Below are positions 1-7,736 of a stretch of DNA of 32,659 bases, in pieces. Source of the DNA: Candidatus Latescibacterota bacterium (GTDB lineage Bacteria; Latescibacterota; UBA2968); the NCBI GenBank assembly GCA_021295695.1, contig JAGWBW010000022.1, positions 24,777-57,435 on the forward strand, in the 5' to 3' direction. A model generated the notes under the pieces. That model was not told the origin of the DNA. It ran no database searches and was given only the letters and a program-made list of their open reading frames with translations. The position numbers and the translations under genes are program-made. Position 1 is the first letter of the stretch. Every line of letters starts with the position of its first letter.

Positions 1-38
1 TTAAAGCTACATATATAAACAGGCAATGTCAAGTTTTC

Positions 39-1424
39 TCAAATATGAATCGCCGCATTCTCCACACTCAACGCGGCCTCCTTCAGAGCCTCTGGAAGTG
101 TGGGATGTGCATGCATCGTTCGCGCAATATCCTCTGCACTGGCGGAAAATTCCATTGCCAGAACCCCTTCCGCGAGCATATCGGACGCGCGTGCGGCCAA
201 AATGTGAATACCTATAACGCGATCCGTCTTTTCATGTGCAATAATCTTCACCTCTCCATCCACCGCCTGTAGCGTATGCGCGCGACCATTGGCAGCTATT
301 GGAAACTTGCCCACCTTATAGGGAATGCCATCCGCTACAACCTGCTCCTCTGTCAGCCCCACCGATGCCAGTTCTGGATGCGTGTACACCACATTGGGAA
401 TCGCGCCATAATTCACATGCCCCGCCTTCCCCGCCATACATTCCACCGCAGCCACACCCTCTTCCTCTGCTTTGTGCGCCAGCATCGGACCGGGAATCAC
501 ATCGCCAATCGCATAGACACCGGACAAATTTGACTCAAACGCCTCATTGACCAGAACGCACCCTTTGTCATCCATCTCCAATCCCACATCTTCGCCACCC
601 AACCCATCGGTATTTGGTTTTCGCCCAACAGCGACCAACAACCGGTCACATGTCTCAGAAGTCGTCTCATCGCCCTGTACGAGAGTCACAACCACTTTGC
701 CATCGCGAACCTCAGCCGACTCTGCGCGCGTTTCAAACGAAAACCTCAGCCCCTGTTTCTCCAGCACCTTCTGCAAACCGAGGGATAATTCACGATCCAT
801 CGTCGGCGTAATCCCATCTAAAAATTCAACCACATGCACCTCTGCACCCAGACGATGCCACACCGACCCCAGCTCGAGACCGATCGCACCCGCGCCAATA
901 ACAATCATCTTCCCGGGCACCTCATCCAGTGCCAACGCCTCGGTCGAACTAATCACATACTCGCCATCAAAAGGCAAATTGGGCAACTCAATCGCAGAAC
1001 TGCCCGTAGCGATCAAAATGCGCTCTGCCGAATAAATATCCCCCCCAACATCGACCTTTCCATCGCCAGCCAACCGCCCCAGCCCCGAAATATGCGTCAC
1101 CTTATTCTTGCGAAACAGACCGCGAATACCACCTGTCATTCTCCGCACAATACTGGACTTGCGCTTCATCATACCCGCCAAATCCAGTTCCACACCACCG
1201 GTCTTCACACCGTGAATACCCAACGAAGACTCTGCCTGGCGAAACAACTCACTCGACTCCAAAAGGGCTTTACTCGGAATACAGCCCACATTCAGACATG
1301 TGCCACCCAACGCCTGTTTCTCAACACAAGCCACGCGCATGCCCAATTGCGTCGCCCGAATCGCAGCGACATATCCCCCCGGACCGGCACCGATAACAAT
1401 GAGATCGAATGTATTATCTGCCAC
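39..1424 (-). CDS. lpdA: dihydrolipoamide dehydrogenase (E3)
   Basis: This is the FAD-dependent E3 subunit that reoxidises dihydrolipoyl groups of 2-oxoacid dehydrogenase complexes and passes electrons to NAD+. The 461-residue length is normal for the family. An N-terminal FAD-binding GAGPGG motif (residues 12-17) is followed by the redox disulfide GGTCLNVGC (Cys43 and Cys48). A central NAD-binding GAGAIGLELG motif comes next, and the C-terminal HPTLPE motif carries the catalytic His440-Glu445 pair. Translation starts at GTG, chosen because GAGGAG lies about six bases upstream and the Rossmann motif begins at the expected distance. It is the last gene of a sucA-sucB-lpdA operon, 89 bases after sucB, and that gap carries one copy of the TCTTTGTG dispersed repeat. 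Because it sits in this operon, its main partner is probably the 2-oxoglutarate complex, although a single E3 often serves several complexes. Confidence 0.97.
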   Translation of the reverse strand: MADNTFDLIVIGAGPGGYVAAIRATQLGMRVACVEKQALGGTCLNVGCIPSKALLESSELFRQAESSLGIHGVKTGGVELDLAGMMKRKSSIVRRMTGGIRGLFRKNKVTHISGLGRLAGDGKVDVGGDIYSAERILIATGSSAIELPNLPFDGEYVISSTEALALDEVPGKMIVIGAGAIGLELGSVWHRLGAEVHVVEFLDGITPTMDRELSLGLQKVLEKQGLRFSFETRAESAEVRDGKVVVTLVQGDETTSETCDRLLVAVGRKPNTDGLGGEDVGLEMDDKGCVLVNEAFESNLSGVYAIGDVIPGPMLAHKAEEEGVAAVECMAGKAGHVNYGAIPNVVYTHPELASVGLTEEQVVADGIPYKVGKFPIAANGRAHTLQAVDGEVKIIAHEKTDRVIGIHILAARASDMLAEGVLAMEFSASAEDIARTMHAHPTLPEALKEAALSVENAAIHI

Positions 1425-1455
1425 GAGATACTCCTCTCACCTTTCCCGTCTTGTA

Positions 1456-1483
1456 TCTTTGTGTCTTCGTGTCTTCGTGTGAG
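1456..1483 (+). repeat. TCTTTGTG dispersed repeat, copy 1
   Basis: A 28-base run made of 8-bp units (TCTTTGTG, then TCTTCGTG twice) ending in TGAG. It fills part of the gap between sucB and lpdA. The same unit recurs at 5601, 14641 (inverted), 19769 (inverted), 26987 and 30691. Confidence 0.8.
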
Positions 1484-1513
1484 GCCCTCTCATCTTTCAC
1501 ATTTCACCTGCCT

Positions 1514-2674
1514 TTACACTTCCAGCATCATACGTGCGGGGTCTTCGAGCAAGTCTTTTACGCGAACGAGAAATGTCACCGAAGTCTGACCGTCAATCAG
1601 GCGGTGATCATAAGTCAATGCCAGATACATCATCGGGCGAACAACCACCTCATCCCCCACCGCGACAGGCCGATTCTGAATCGCGTGCATGCCCAAAATA
1701 CCCGTCTGGGGCGAATTGAGAATAGGCGTTGACAACAGCGACCCAAACACCCCGCCATTCGTAATAGTAAACGTGCCCCCGCTCAACTCATCCAACCCCA
1801 ACTTGCCTTCTCGCGCAGAGAGAGCCACGCGCTTAATCTCAGACTCAATAGTGGCAAAAGACATGCGCTCTGCCGACTTCATAACAGGCACGACAAGACC
1901 GCGGTCTGTACCCACTGCAATGCCCATATTGACATAATCGCGATAGACAATATCAGAATCATCGATACTGGCATTGACATCGGGATAGTCCTGCAAAGCA
2001 ATAACACAGGCGCGAACAAAAAAGGACATCAAACCCAGAGATACGCCGTGTACATCTGCGAACATCTCTTTGTATTTCGCGCGCAAATCAAAAATACCGC
2101 TCATATCTACTTCATTAAACGTCGTCAACATCGCCGCTGTCTGCTGTGCAGAAACCAGACGTTCGGCAATCCGCGTGCGAATTTGACTCATGGGTTCGCG
2201 CCGCTCGCCATCGCCCGAAGTAGCGGGAACGGGAGGTGGGGCAGGGGCTTCTGGTTCAGAAACGGGCGGATCGGCCATAGTCTCGAGATACGCCAGCACA
2301 TCTTCTTTGGTCAATCGCCCGTCTTTTCCCGTACCCGTAATCGCCGCGGGATCGAGGTCGTGCTCTGTCACCAATCGGCGCACAGCCGGACTCAAACCAT
2401 CGGCCTCCTCCGGTGCTGGGGCCTTTGTGACGACCTTGCCATCCTCATCTATTGTGGCAATAGTCTCGCCGACCTCAATCGTATCGCCATCGGCCTTCAG
2501 TGTATGCAACACACCCGCCGAAGGCGCTGGCAATTCGACATCGGCTTTATCCGTTTCAATAACCGCAAGAGGTTCATCTACCGCCACCGCCTCGCCATCC
2601 GATTTCAACCACTCGACCAGAATGGCATCGGTCACTGACTCTCCCAATTCGGGCAAAATCACATCAACAGGCAT
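1514..2674 (-). CDS. sucB: 2-oxoglutarate dehydrogenase E2, dihydrolipoyl succinyltransferase
   Basis: This is the E2 core of the 2-oxoglutarate dehydrogenase complex, which transfers the succinyl group from lipoyl to CoA. Three parts are visible. An N-terminal lipoyl domain carries the [12 protein letters not shown] motif, with Lys43 as the predicted lipoylation site. A peripheral subunit-binding domain spans about residues 93-130 ([22 protein letters not shown]). After a Pro/Ala-rich linker comes the catalytic acyltransferase domain, ending in DHRLIDG with the active-site His357 and Asp361. The length of 386 residues is typical of SucB with one lipoyl domain. It lies 12 bases after sucA and before lpdA, all on the same strand. 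Context with SucA, rather than with a pyruvate dehydrogenase E1, supports succinyl rather than acetyl specificity. Confidence 0.96.
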   Translation of the reverse strand: MPVDVILPELGESVTDAILVEWLKSDGEAVAVDEPLAVIETDKADVELPAPSAGVLHTLKADGDTIEVGETIATIDEDGKVVTKAPAPEEADGLSPAVRRLVTEHDLDPAAITGTGKDGRLTKEDVLAYLETMADPPVSEPEAPAPPPVPATSGDGERREPMSQIRTRIAERLVSAQQTAAMLTTFNEVDMSGIFDLRAKYKEMFADVHGVSLGLMSFFVRACVIALQDYPDVNASIDDSDIVYRDYVNMGIAVGTDRGLVVPVMKSAERMSFATIESEIKRVALSAREGKLGLDELSGGTFTITNGGVFGSLLSTPILNSPQTGILGMHAIQNRPVAVGDEVVVRPMMYLALTYDHRLIDGQTSVTFLVRVKDLLEDPARMMLEV

Positions 2675-2686
2675 GTACGCGCCTCC

Positions 2687-5485
2687 CTAAGAAAAATCCA
2701 GAGCAGTTTCCACGATCTCTTGCTGTTCGGCCAAATGCACCGACTGAATACCCGTGGCCGTTGCAGCCGTAGGCCTTCGTCCCAGATAGCGCACCGGCTT
2801 TTGATTATCGAGCAACCTGCGAAGTTTTGGCTCCATAAAATCCCAACTCCCCATATTTTGCGGCTCTTCTTGCCCCCAGAAAATATCCGCATCGCCGTAT
2901 TTTTCGAGCACGGCACCCACCTCATCCCACGGGAAGGGATAGTGTTCCTCGATCCGCACCAGCGCGAGCCGTTCCTCGCCCTTTTTGTCCCGCCCCTCTT
3001 TGAGATCGAAAAAAACCTTCCCCGTACAAAAAACAACGCGCTTCACCGCGCTGGGATCGGGCTGTGCAGGATCGTCTAAAACGGGGCAAAACGCACCCGC
3101 GGACAAATCCTCGAGCGTTGAAGTCGATTCTTTGTGCCGCAACAAACTCTTCGGCATCATCAAAATAAGGGGCTTGCGAAATGTGCGCAGCATCTGGCGG
3201 CGCAACAAATGAAAATACTGCGCGGGCAACGTAGGGCATCCCACCTGCATATTGTCTTCGGCACACAGCGCCTGAAATCGCTCTAACCGCGCGCTCGAAT
3301 GCTCTGGTCCCTGGCCCTCAAACCCGTGCGGCAACAGCATCACCAGCCCGCTCATCTTGTGCCATTTGGCCTCAGAACTGGAAATAAACTGATCGATAAT
3401 CATCTGCGCGCCATTGGCAAAATCGCCAAACTGAGCTTCCCAAATCGTCAATTTATTGGGATTGGCATAACTCACGCCAAACTCAAAGCCCAGCACCGCC
3501 AATTCCGAAAGCATCGTATTATAGACCCTGAATCCTCCCTGACCATCCGATAGATGGTTCAGCGGTGAATAAATCGCGCCATTTTCGATATCGTGCCACA
3601 CCGCTTGCCGATGGCTAAATGTACCCCGCTGTGAATCTTGCCCGGCCAATCGCACCGGAAACCCATCAACCAACAAACTGCCAAACGCGAGCATCTCCGC
3701 GCAGCCCCAGTCCATACCCACCTTGCCGTGGGCCATCTGCATGCGGTAATCGAGTTGGCGCACCAATTTGCGATAGGCATGAAATCCCTCGGGCACTGTC
3801 GTCGCCTTTTGAACAATATCAATTAATTTTTTTTTGCTCACCGCGGTTTTCACCGTGCGATCTGCGCCCGCCTTTCCAAACCCCTTCCACACGCCCCCAA
3901 ATGTCGGCTCGCGCGGTTTTGTCTTTTGATTTTTTGCATCGACGAATGCCGCCTCGAGTTTCTCGCGCGCAGCCCGCTTCATAGCATCGACATCATCTTC
4001 TGTTGCGATATTTTGCTCAACCAAACGCCTCGCATACAAATCGACAACCGTTGGATGCCCGGCGATTTCAGCAGATTGCAGGGGCTGTGTAAAAGCGGGA
4101 TCATCGGCTTCATTGTGACCGTATCGGCGATAACACCACAGATCGATAATCACATCGTTTTTCACGGCCTGGCGATAGGCCATAGCCATGCGCGCCGTGT
4201 GGACCACAGCCTCAGGGTCATCCGCATTGACGTGAAAAATGGGCATCTTAACGATCTTCGCCACATCTGTTGGATACGCTGTAAAACGGGACTCTCGAGG
4301 CAACGCAGTAAAACCGATCTGGTTATTCACAACAATGTGAATCGTACCCCCATTATCATAGCCATCCAGATGGGACAAGCAAATCGTCTCTGGCACAATG
4401 CCCTGCCCGGCAAAAGCCGCATCGCCGTGGATGATCAGCGGTACGATATGCTCGTGCTGAATATCGCCTTTTGTCTCTTGCTTTGTGCAAACAATGCCCT
4501 CAATTACGGGATTGACCAATTCGAGGTGACTTGGGTTGGGCGTCAAACCCAAATGCACCGTGTGACCATCGCGCGTGACATACTCATGGGCGAACCCCAT
4601 GTGGTATTTTACATCGCCCGACCCCTCGGAGCGCCCAACCTCAACACCCTCAAATTCACTGAATATCTCCGGATAGGGCTTTTGCATAATATGCGTGAGT
4701 ACATTGAGCCTGCCGCGATGCGCCATCCCCATTACCATCTCTTCGACATTTAACGCAGCCCCCGTTTCAATAAGCGCGTGCAACATCGGGATAAGTGCTT
4801 CGCCGCCTTCAATAGAAAATCGCTTTTTCCCGATATATTTAATATGCAAAAATTGTTCAAACTCCTGGGCCTCGATCAATTTTCTCAGCAACTCTCGACA
4901 TTGTTCTGCGCTGAATTTTGGCCGATTTAATATTGGCTCCATGTGCTGTTCCAGCCACTCGTGCTGGCTCTTATACGGAATATCTGTGTACTCTACCGCC
5001 ACAGAACCGCAATATGTTTGCCTGAGCTTTGCAACGAGGTCGCGCAACGTACCGTCCGTGGGACCGAGGAACCCGCCATTGCCGACAATTTGATCCAGGT
5101 CCTCTTCTGTAAAGCCGTATTCTGACAACTCCAACAGCGGATACGGCGGGCGCGTATAACTCATCGGCGCGATATCAGCGACAAGGTGCCCCCATGTGCG
5201 ATAGGCATTGACCAGAGCCATAGCCCCCTGCTGCCTATTCGCATCCATACGGGTATATTCCTCCAGCGTATCATAAGCATCGAGAAACGCCATCGCATCT
5301 TCCTCAGCCTGGCTTTCACCTGACGTATCTGGAACCTCTTTGGCCCCATCGCGTTGCATCCCCAAATCAAAACCCGCAAAAAATGCATGCCATTTTTCAT
5401 CCACCAAATTTGGGTCTTGTTTGTATTTCTCATACATCGCGTCGATATAATCGGCATTGGCAATCGCAGCAATATCGAATGACAT
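2687..5485 (-). CDS. sucA: 2-oxoglutarate dehydrogenase E1
   Basis: This is the thiamine-diphosphate-dependent E1 that decarboxylates 2-oxoglutarate in the TCA cycle. The start is the ATG giving MSFDIAAIAN, because GGAGA lies six bases upstream; the open frame runs 15 codons further back but without a ribosome site. At 932 residues it is full length for the SucA family. Visible landmarks are the N-terminal YIDAMYEKYKQDP segment, which in the family binds the E2 core, then HRGRLNVL at residues 256-263, TPNPSHLE, GDAAFAGQG at 354-362 and NNQIGF at 387-392, which belong to the ThDP and substrate site. The C-terminal pyrimidine-binding and regulatory part is present (EEHYPFPW, WGQEEPQNMG). It is the first gene of the sucA-sucB-lpdA operon. 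Confidence 0.97.
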   Translation of the reverse strand: MSFDIAAIANADYIDAMYEKYKQDPNLVDEKWHAFFAGFDLGMQRDGAKEVPDTSGESQAEEDAMAFLDAYDTLEEYTRMDANRQQGAMALVNAYRTWGHLVADIAPMSYTRPPYPLLELSEYGFTEEDLDQIVGNGGFLGPTDGTLRDLVAKLRQTYCGSVAVEYTDIPYKSQHEWLEQHMEPILNRPKFSAEQCRELLRKLIEAQEFEQFLHIKYIGKKRFSIEGGEALIPMLHALIETGAALNVEEMVMGMAHRGRLNVLTHIMQKPYPEIFSEFEGVEVGRSEGSGDVKYHMGFAHEYVTRDGHTVHLGLTPNPSHLELVNPVIEGIVCTKQETKGDIQHEHIVPLIIHGDAAFAGQGIVPETICLSHLDGYDNGGTIHIVVNNQIGFTALPRESRFTAYPTDVAKIVKMPIFHVNADDPEAVVHTARMAMAYRQAVKNDVIIDLWCYRRYGHNEADDPAFTQPLQSAEIAGHPTVVDLYARRLVEQNIATEDDVDAMKRAAREKLEAAFVDAKNQKTKPREPTFGGVWKGFGKAGADRTVKTAVSKKKLIDIVQKATTVPEGFHAYRKLVRQLDYRMQMAHGKVGMDWGCAEMLAFGSLLVDGFPVRLAGQDSQRGTFSHRQAVWHDIENGAIYSPLNHLSDGQGGFRVYNTMLSELAVLGFEFGVSYANPNKLTIWEAQFGDFANGAQMIIDQFISSSEAKWHKMSGLVMLLPHGFEGQGPEHSSARLERFQALCAEDNMQVGCPTLPAQYFHLLRRQMLRTFRKPLILMMPKSLLRHKESTSTLEDLSAGAFCPVLDDPAQPDPSAVKRVVFCTGKVFFDLKEGRDKKGEERLALVRIEEHYPFPWDEVGAVLEKYGDADIFWGQEEPQNMGSWDFMEPKLRRLLDNQKPVRYLGRRPTAATATGIQSVHLAEQQEIVETALDFS

Positions 5486-5531
5486 GGCAATCTCCACTTT
5501 TCTGAATGCCTTTATTAAGTATATGTACACA

Positions 5532-5567
5532 CCCGGAAAAAGTAACGCCTGTGACGCATCGTGTCAA
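5532..5567 (-). promoter_or_regulatory. sigma70 promoter for sucA-sucB-lpdA
   Basis: On the minus strand, TTGACA (5562-5567) and TACTTT (5539-5544) are separated by exactly 17 bases. This predicts a transcription start near 5532 and a leader of about 47 bases before the sucA ATG. Confidence 0.6.
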
Positions 5568-5600
5568 GATGGCAACGGTCAGAAATCCGGTCTTCAGCCC

Positions 5601-5628
5601 TCTTTGTGCCTTTGTGTCTCTGTGTGAG
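5601..5628 (+). repeat. TCTTTGTG dispersed repeat, copy 2
   Basis: Units TCTTTGTG, CCTTTGTG and TCTCTGTG end in TGAG. It lies between the end of the glycosyltransferase gene and the sucA promoter, in the same orientation as copy 1. Confidence 0.8.
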
Positions 5629-5642
5629 AACTCTCTCACCTC

Positions 5643-6392
5643 TCAATCTCTCCACAGGGACCTTGTCTTCCGCGCGAATTGATAGAGCTTGAAAGAATGG
5701 CGCAGCAAGGGTAGTGCCCCCCATCCAAGACGGTATTTTCTTCGAATACCCCACATAGCTCTATCCCTATCTTCCCGCTGGCTTACACTGTGTGGATGCA
5801 CGCGATAATAGAACAACGGCTCGGGCACATACTGCCCAATCCCCCCCTGTTTGAGCGCAATATTCAGCCACAAATCCCAATCCTGATATCGACGCACAGC
5901 GGGATCAAATCCGGGAAATCTATCAGATCGAATCAACGCGGCGAGATCAATATAATTTCCGGCGCGCAATCGCCGCACATCAAACGCGCCAGACACCTCG
6001 CGTTCGCCTTGATGTAAATCGCCATCGGTAAACACAATGCGATCGCCATAAGCATAAGTCGCACTGGGAACCTCTTGCAACGCGCTGTAAAGCACCTCTA
6101 AAAAGCGCGGCATCATCACATTGTCGGCATCAAAAAACGCGACATAAGGATCCGAAACCTTCAAAAAACCAAAATTTCGAGCGCGATTGCCATTGCGAAA
6201 ATTGACGCGGCAATACGCTACATCGGAAAATGATGCTACAACATCTGCTGCATTGTCTTCGCTGGCATCGTCAACCACCACCACCTGGCGGGGCAAAAGC
6301 GTCTGTGACAAAACCGACTCCAAACACGCGGCGAGATAATGCCCGTAATTGTGCGTGGTAATTACCACCCCAATGTCTGCTCGCGCACTCAT
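5643..6392 (-). CDS. family 2 glycosyltransferase
   Basis: A 249-residue GT-A fold glycosyltransferase that probably transfers a sugar from a nucleotide-sugar donor. The N-terminal nucleotide-binding part reads VVITTHNYGHYLAACLESVL, followed by VVVVDDASED with the Asp41-Asp42 pair. The metal-binding DAD motif is at residues 88-90 (FFDADNVM). A later QDWDLWL segment fits the catalytic-base region. There is no transmembrane segment, so the protein is predicted to be cytoplasmic or membrane-peripheral. The ATG at 6392 overlaps the stop of the upstream oxidoreductase as ATGA, with GGAG about eight bases upstream; a GTG three codons earlier is possible. The coupling suggests a shared pathway in which one enzyme alters a sugar and the other transfers a sugar. 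The acceptor cannot be told from the sequence. Confidence 0.9.
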   Translation of the reverse strand: MSARADIGVVITTHNYGHYLAACLESVLSQTLLPRQVVVVDDASEDNAADVVASFSDVAYCRVNFRNGNRARNFGFLKVSDPYVAFFDADNVMMPRFLEVLYSALQEVPSATYAYGDRIVFTDGDLHQGEREVSGAFDVRRLRAGNYIDLAALIRSDRFPGFDPAVRRYQDWDLWLNIALKQGGIGQYVPEPLFYYRVHPHSVSQREDRDRAMWGIRRKYRLGWGALPLLRHSFKLYQFARKTRSLWRD

Positions 6393-7366
6393 ACAGGCCA
6401 CTCCGCCAGCTTTAACAGAGCAATTTGATATTGCAAATTCTTCAACGCATCTGCGCCAGAAACAACAACCCGCCCACCTTCGCCGCGTACATGTTTGCCA
6501 AATTCATCGATTAAAATATGCATAAAATCGCGACAAATCACAGCCTCGTCTCCATGGACTAATCGCGCGCGATAAATACCCTCATCATCGGCAAACCCCT
6601 CCCAATTCACCAAAAAACCATTCACGCCGAATTGCCGCGCGGGCACCCCCTCATCAATATCGCGCAAAACAAACCGCACATCGCACCGTCCTTCGGACGT
6701 AATCACATCAAAACGCGCGCGATTTTCCCGCTCGCCTATTGCACATGAAACCGTTGTCCAATCGATTTCTCCCCCAGGCAAAAACCCCAAAACCAAACTC
6801 AATGGATGGGAAGCCACATCAATCCAGATATCTTCCCGCGTCTTTGGTCCCCTGCGCCCCTTCACCTCCATCTCCATCTCAAGCGATTCAATCGCATCCC
6901 ATGTCCCCCGCACACGCGCGTAAAAATCGCGATAAATTGAAATCCCCGCGGGATACTGTGCAGACATCACCAGCGACTTTCCCGCCTGTTCCGCCGCACG
7001 CACCACAGCCTGTCCATCTGCCAAAATATCGTCCAAATCCCTATCCACATCCCAACACAAGGGCTTTTCACACACCACATGGCATCCGCTTTCCAGAGCC
7101 ATAATTGCATGCTCTTTGTGCAAATTAAAAGGACTTGAAACATCGACCACATCGGGCTGTTCAGTCGCCAGCATGTGCGCCACATCCGTATATGCCCGCC
7201 CATCAAATCCAAAATACGCCTGCAATTGCGCCCGGGTCTTTGCACACGACTCTTCCGAAGTACCCGCAAATGCCACCACCCGGGACCCCGACAAATGGTG
7301 CCATCGCGCGTGGTGCTGTCCAATGCCACTCGCACCAATCACAGCGACTTTTAATCTATCAGGCAT
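6389..7366 (-). CDS. Gfo/Idh/MocA-family oxidoreductase
   Basis: A 325-residue NAD(P)-dependent sugar or cyclitol dehydrogenase-like protein. The N-terminal Rossmann fold starts with VAVIGASGIGQHHA (GASGIG at 11-16). The family EKP motif, whose Lys is usually the catalytic or proton-relay residue, is at 100-102 (VVCEKPLCWD). The C-terminal alpha/beta sheet domain is present, including ASHPLSLVLGFLPGGEIDW where the family His normally sits. ATG at 7366 is preceded by GAGGAG with six bases spacing. It is the first gene of a two-gene operon with the glycosyltransferase. The substrate is unknown; a sugar or an activated sugar used by its partner is the reasonable guess. Confidence 0.92.
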   Translation of the reverse strand: MPDRLKVAVIGASGIGQHHARWHHLSGSRVVAFAGTSEESCAKTRAQLQAYFGFDGRAYTDVAHMLATEQPDVVDVSSPFNLHKEHAIMALESGCHVVCEKPLCWDVDRDLDDILADGQAVVRAAEQAGKSLVMSAQYPAGISIYRDFYARVRGTWDAIESLEMEMEVKGRRGPKTREDIWIDVASHPLSLVLGFLPGGEIDWTTVSCAIGERENRARFDVITSEGRCDVRFVLRDIDEGVPARQFGVNGFLVNWEGFADDEGIYRARLVHGDEAVICRDFMHILIDEFGKHVRGEGGRVVVSGADALKNLQYQIALLKLAEWPV

Positions 7367-7396
7367 TTTACTCTCCTCGCATTGAGACCGAAAATA

Positions 7397-7431
7397 CTGC
7401 GATATAATAGGTACTTACCTCAAAAATTCAA
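7397..7431 (-). promoter_or_regulatory. candidate promoter for the oxidoreductase-glycosyltransferase pair
   Basis: On the minus strand, TTGAAT (7426-7431) and TATTAT (7404-7409) are 16 bases apart, predicting a start near 7397 and a leader of about 30 bases to the ATG at 7366. Confidence 0.45.
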
Positions 7432-7513
7432 CCCTTTTCAGTTGATCGCCAAAGCTAAATTAACCTGACTTATCATAATTTGAGAAAAAAATTAAAAAAT
7501 TTGTTGACATATA

Positions 7514-7538
7514 CCCAACATTTGTTTTGTTTGTTGGG
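7514..7538. promoter_or_regulatory. inverted repeat, possible operator
   Basis: CCCAACA (7514-7520) is matched by TGTTGGG (7532-7538) across an 11-base spacer. The 7-base perfect arms lie between divergent operons just after a TTGACA hexamer, so protein binding is plausible. The regulator is unknown. Confidence 0.35.
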
Positions 7539-7540
7539 CG

Positions 7541-7562
7541 AGTGTTTTATTAGTAAAACACT
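7541..7562. promoter_or_regulatory. 22-base palindrome, possible operator
   Basis: AGTGTTTTA (7541-7549), TTAG, then TAAAACACT (7554-7562): nine perfect base pairs with a 4-base centre. It sits three bases after the CCCAACA inverted repeat. It overlaps a weak plus-strand TTGTTG-17-TAAAAC promoter-like pair that could serve the porin. An operator is more likely than a terminator because neither side has a good T run. Confidence 0.4.
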
Positions 7563-7579
7563 TTCATATACCGCCAAAC

Positions 7580-7656
7580 AAAAAAAGACCACCTGCCGTC
7601 TCAAGAGCCTGCCAGCCCAACGGAAGATGGTCTGAGTCACACCAAAAGCACGACTC
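7580..7656 (-). ncRNA. candidate small RNA opposite the porin leader
   Basis: On the minus strand, a predicted start near 7656 leads straight into a hairpin with arms GAGTC/GACTC (7652-7656 with 7634-7638). A second hairpin of about 14 base pairs follows, with arms AGACCATCTTCCGT (7620-7633) and ACGGCAGGTGGTCT (7586-7599), one G-U pair and one mismatch. It ends in seven U residues (7580-7586), the form of an intrinsic terminator. The resulting transcript would be about 77 nucleotides with no reading frame. It matches no RNA family that I recognise. It lies antisense to the likely 5' leader of the porin gene, so it could act on that mRNA in cis or on other targets in trans. An attenuator for the leftward oxidoreductase operon is the alternative. 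Confidence 0.5.
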
Positions 7657-7662
7657 ACATCC

Positions 7663-7691
7663 AAATTAAGGTGTTTCGCGCTGCATGTCAA
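7663..7691 (-). promoter_or_regulatory. sigma70 promoter of the candidate small RNA
   Basis: On the minus strand, TTGACA (7686-7691) and TAATTT (7663-7668) are 17 bases apart, with a predicted start at about 7656. Confidence 0.5.
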
Positions 7692-7736
7692 CCCGCTTTG
7701 AATCGTCTTGTGTTTTACTTCACACAGGGGAGGTTT

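Larger units (their letters stand above)
7367..7736. other. 370-base regulatory gap between divergent operons
   Basis: No protein gene is supported here. The gap holds the leftward promoter near 7404-7431, an AT-rich stretch around 7480-7510, two inverted repeats at 7514-7562, and a candidate small RNA on the minus strand (7580-7656) with its promoter at 7663-7691. The porin ribosome site is just before 7737. A plus-strand TTGACA at 7504-7509 has no convincing -10 partner. Confidence 0.6.

Noticed and set aside
1456-1483. CRISPR-like array from the TCTTTGTG units
   Set aside because: Units are contiguous without spacers and the copies are scattered kilobases apart; no cas gene is present.
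7586-7633. Cobalamin or other known riboswitch upstream of the porin
   Set aside because: I could not match the conserved boxes of known riboswitches; the structure reads best as a minus-strand transcript with a terminator.
7671-7736. N-terminal extension of the porin
   Set aside because: The extension would bury the signal peptide and has no ribosome site, whereas GGGGAGGT precedes the ATG at 7737.
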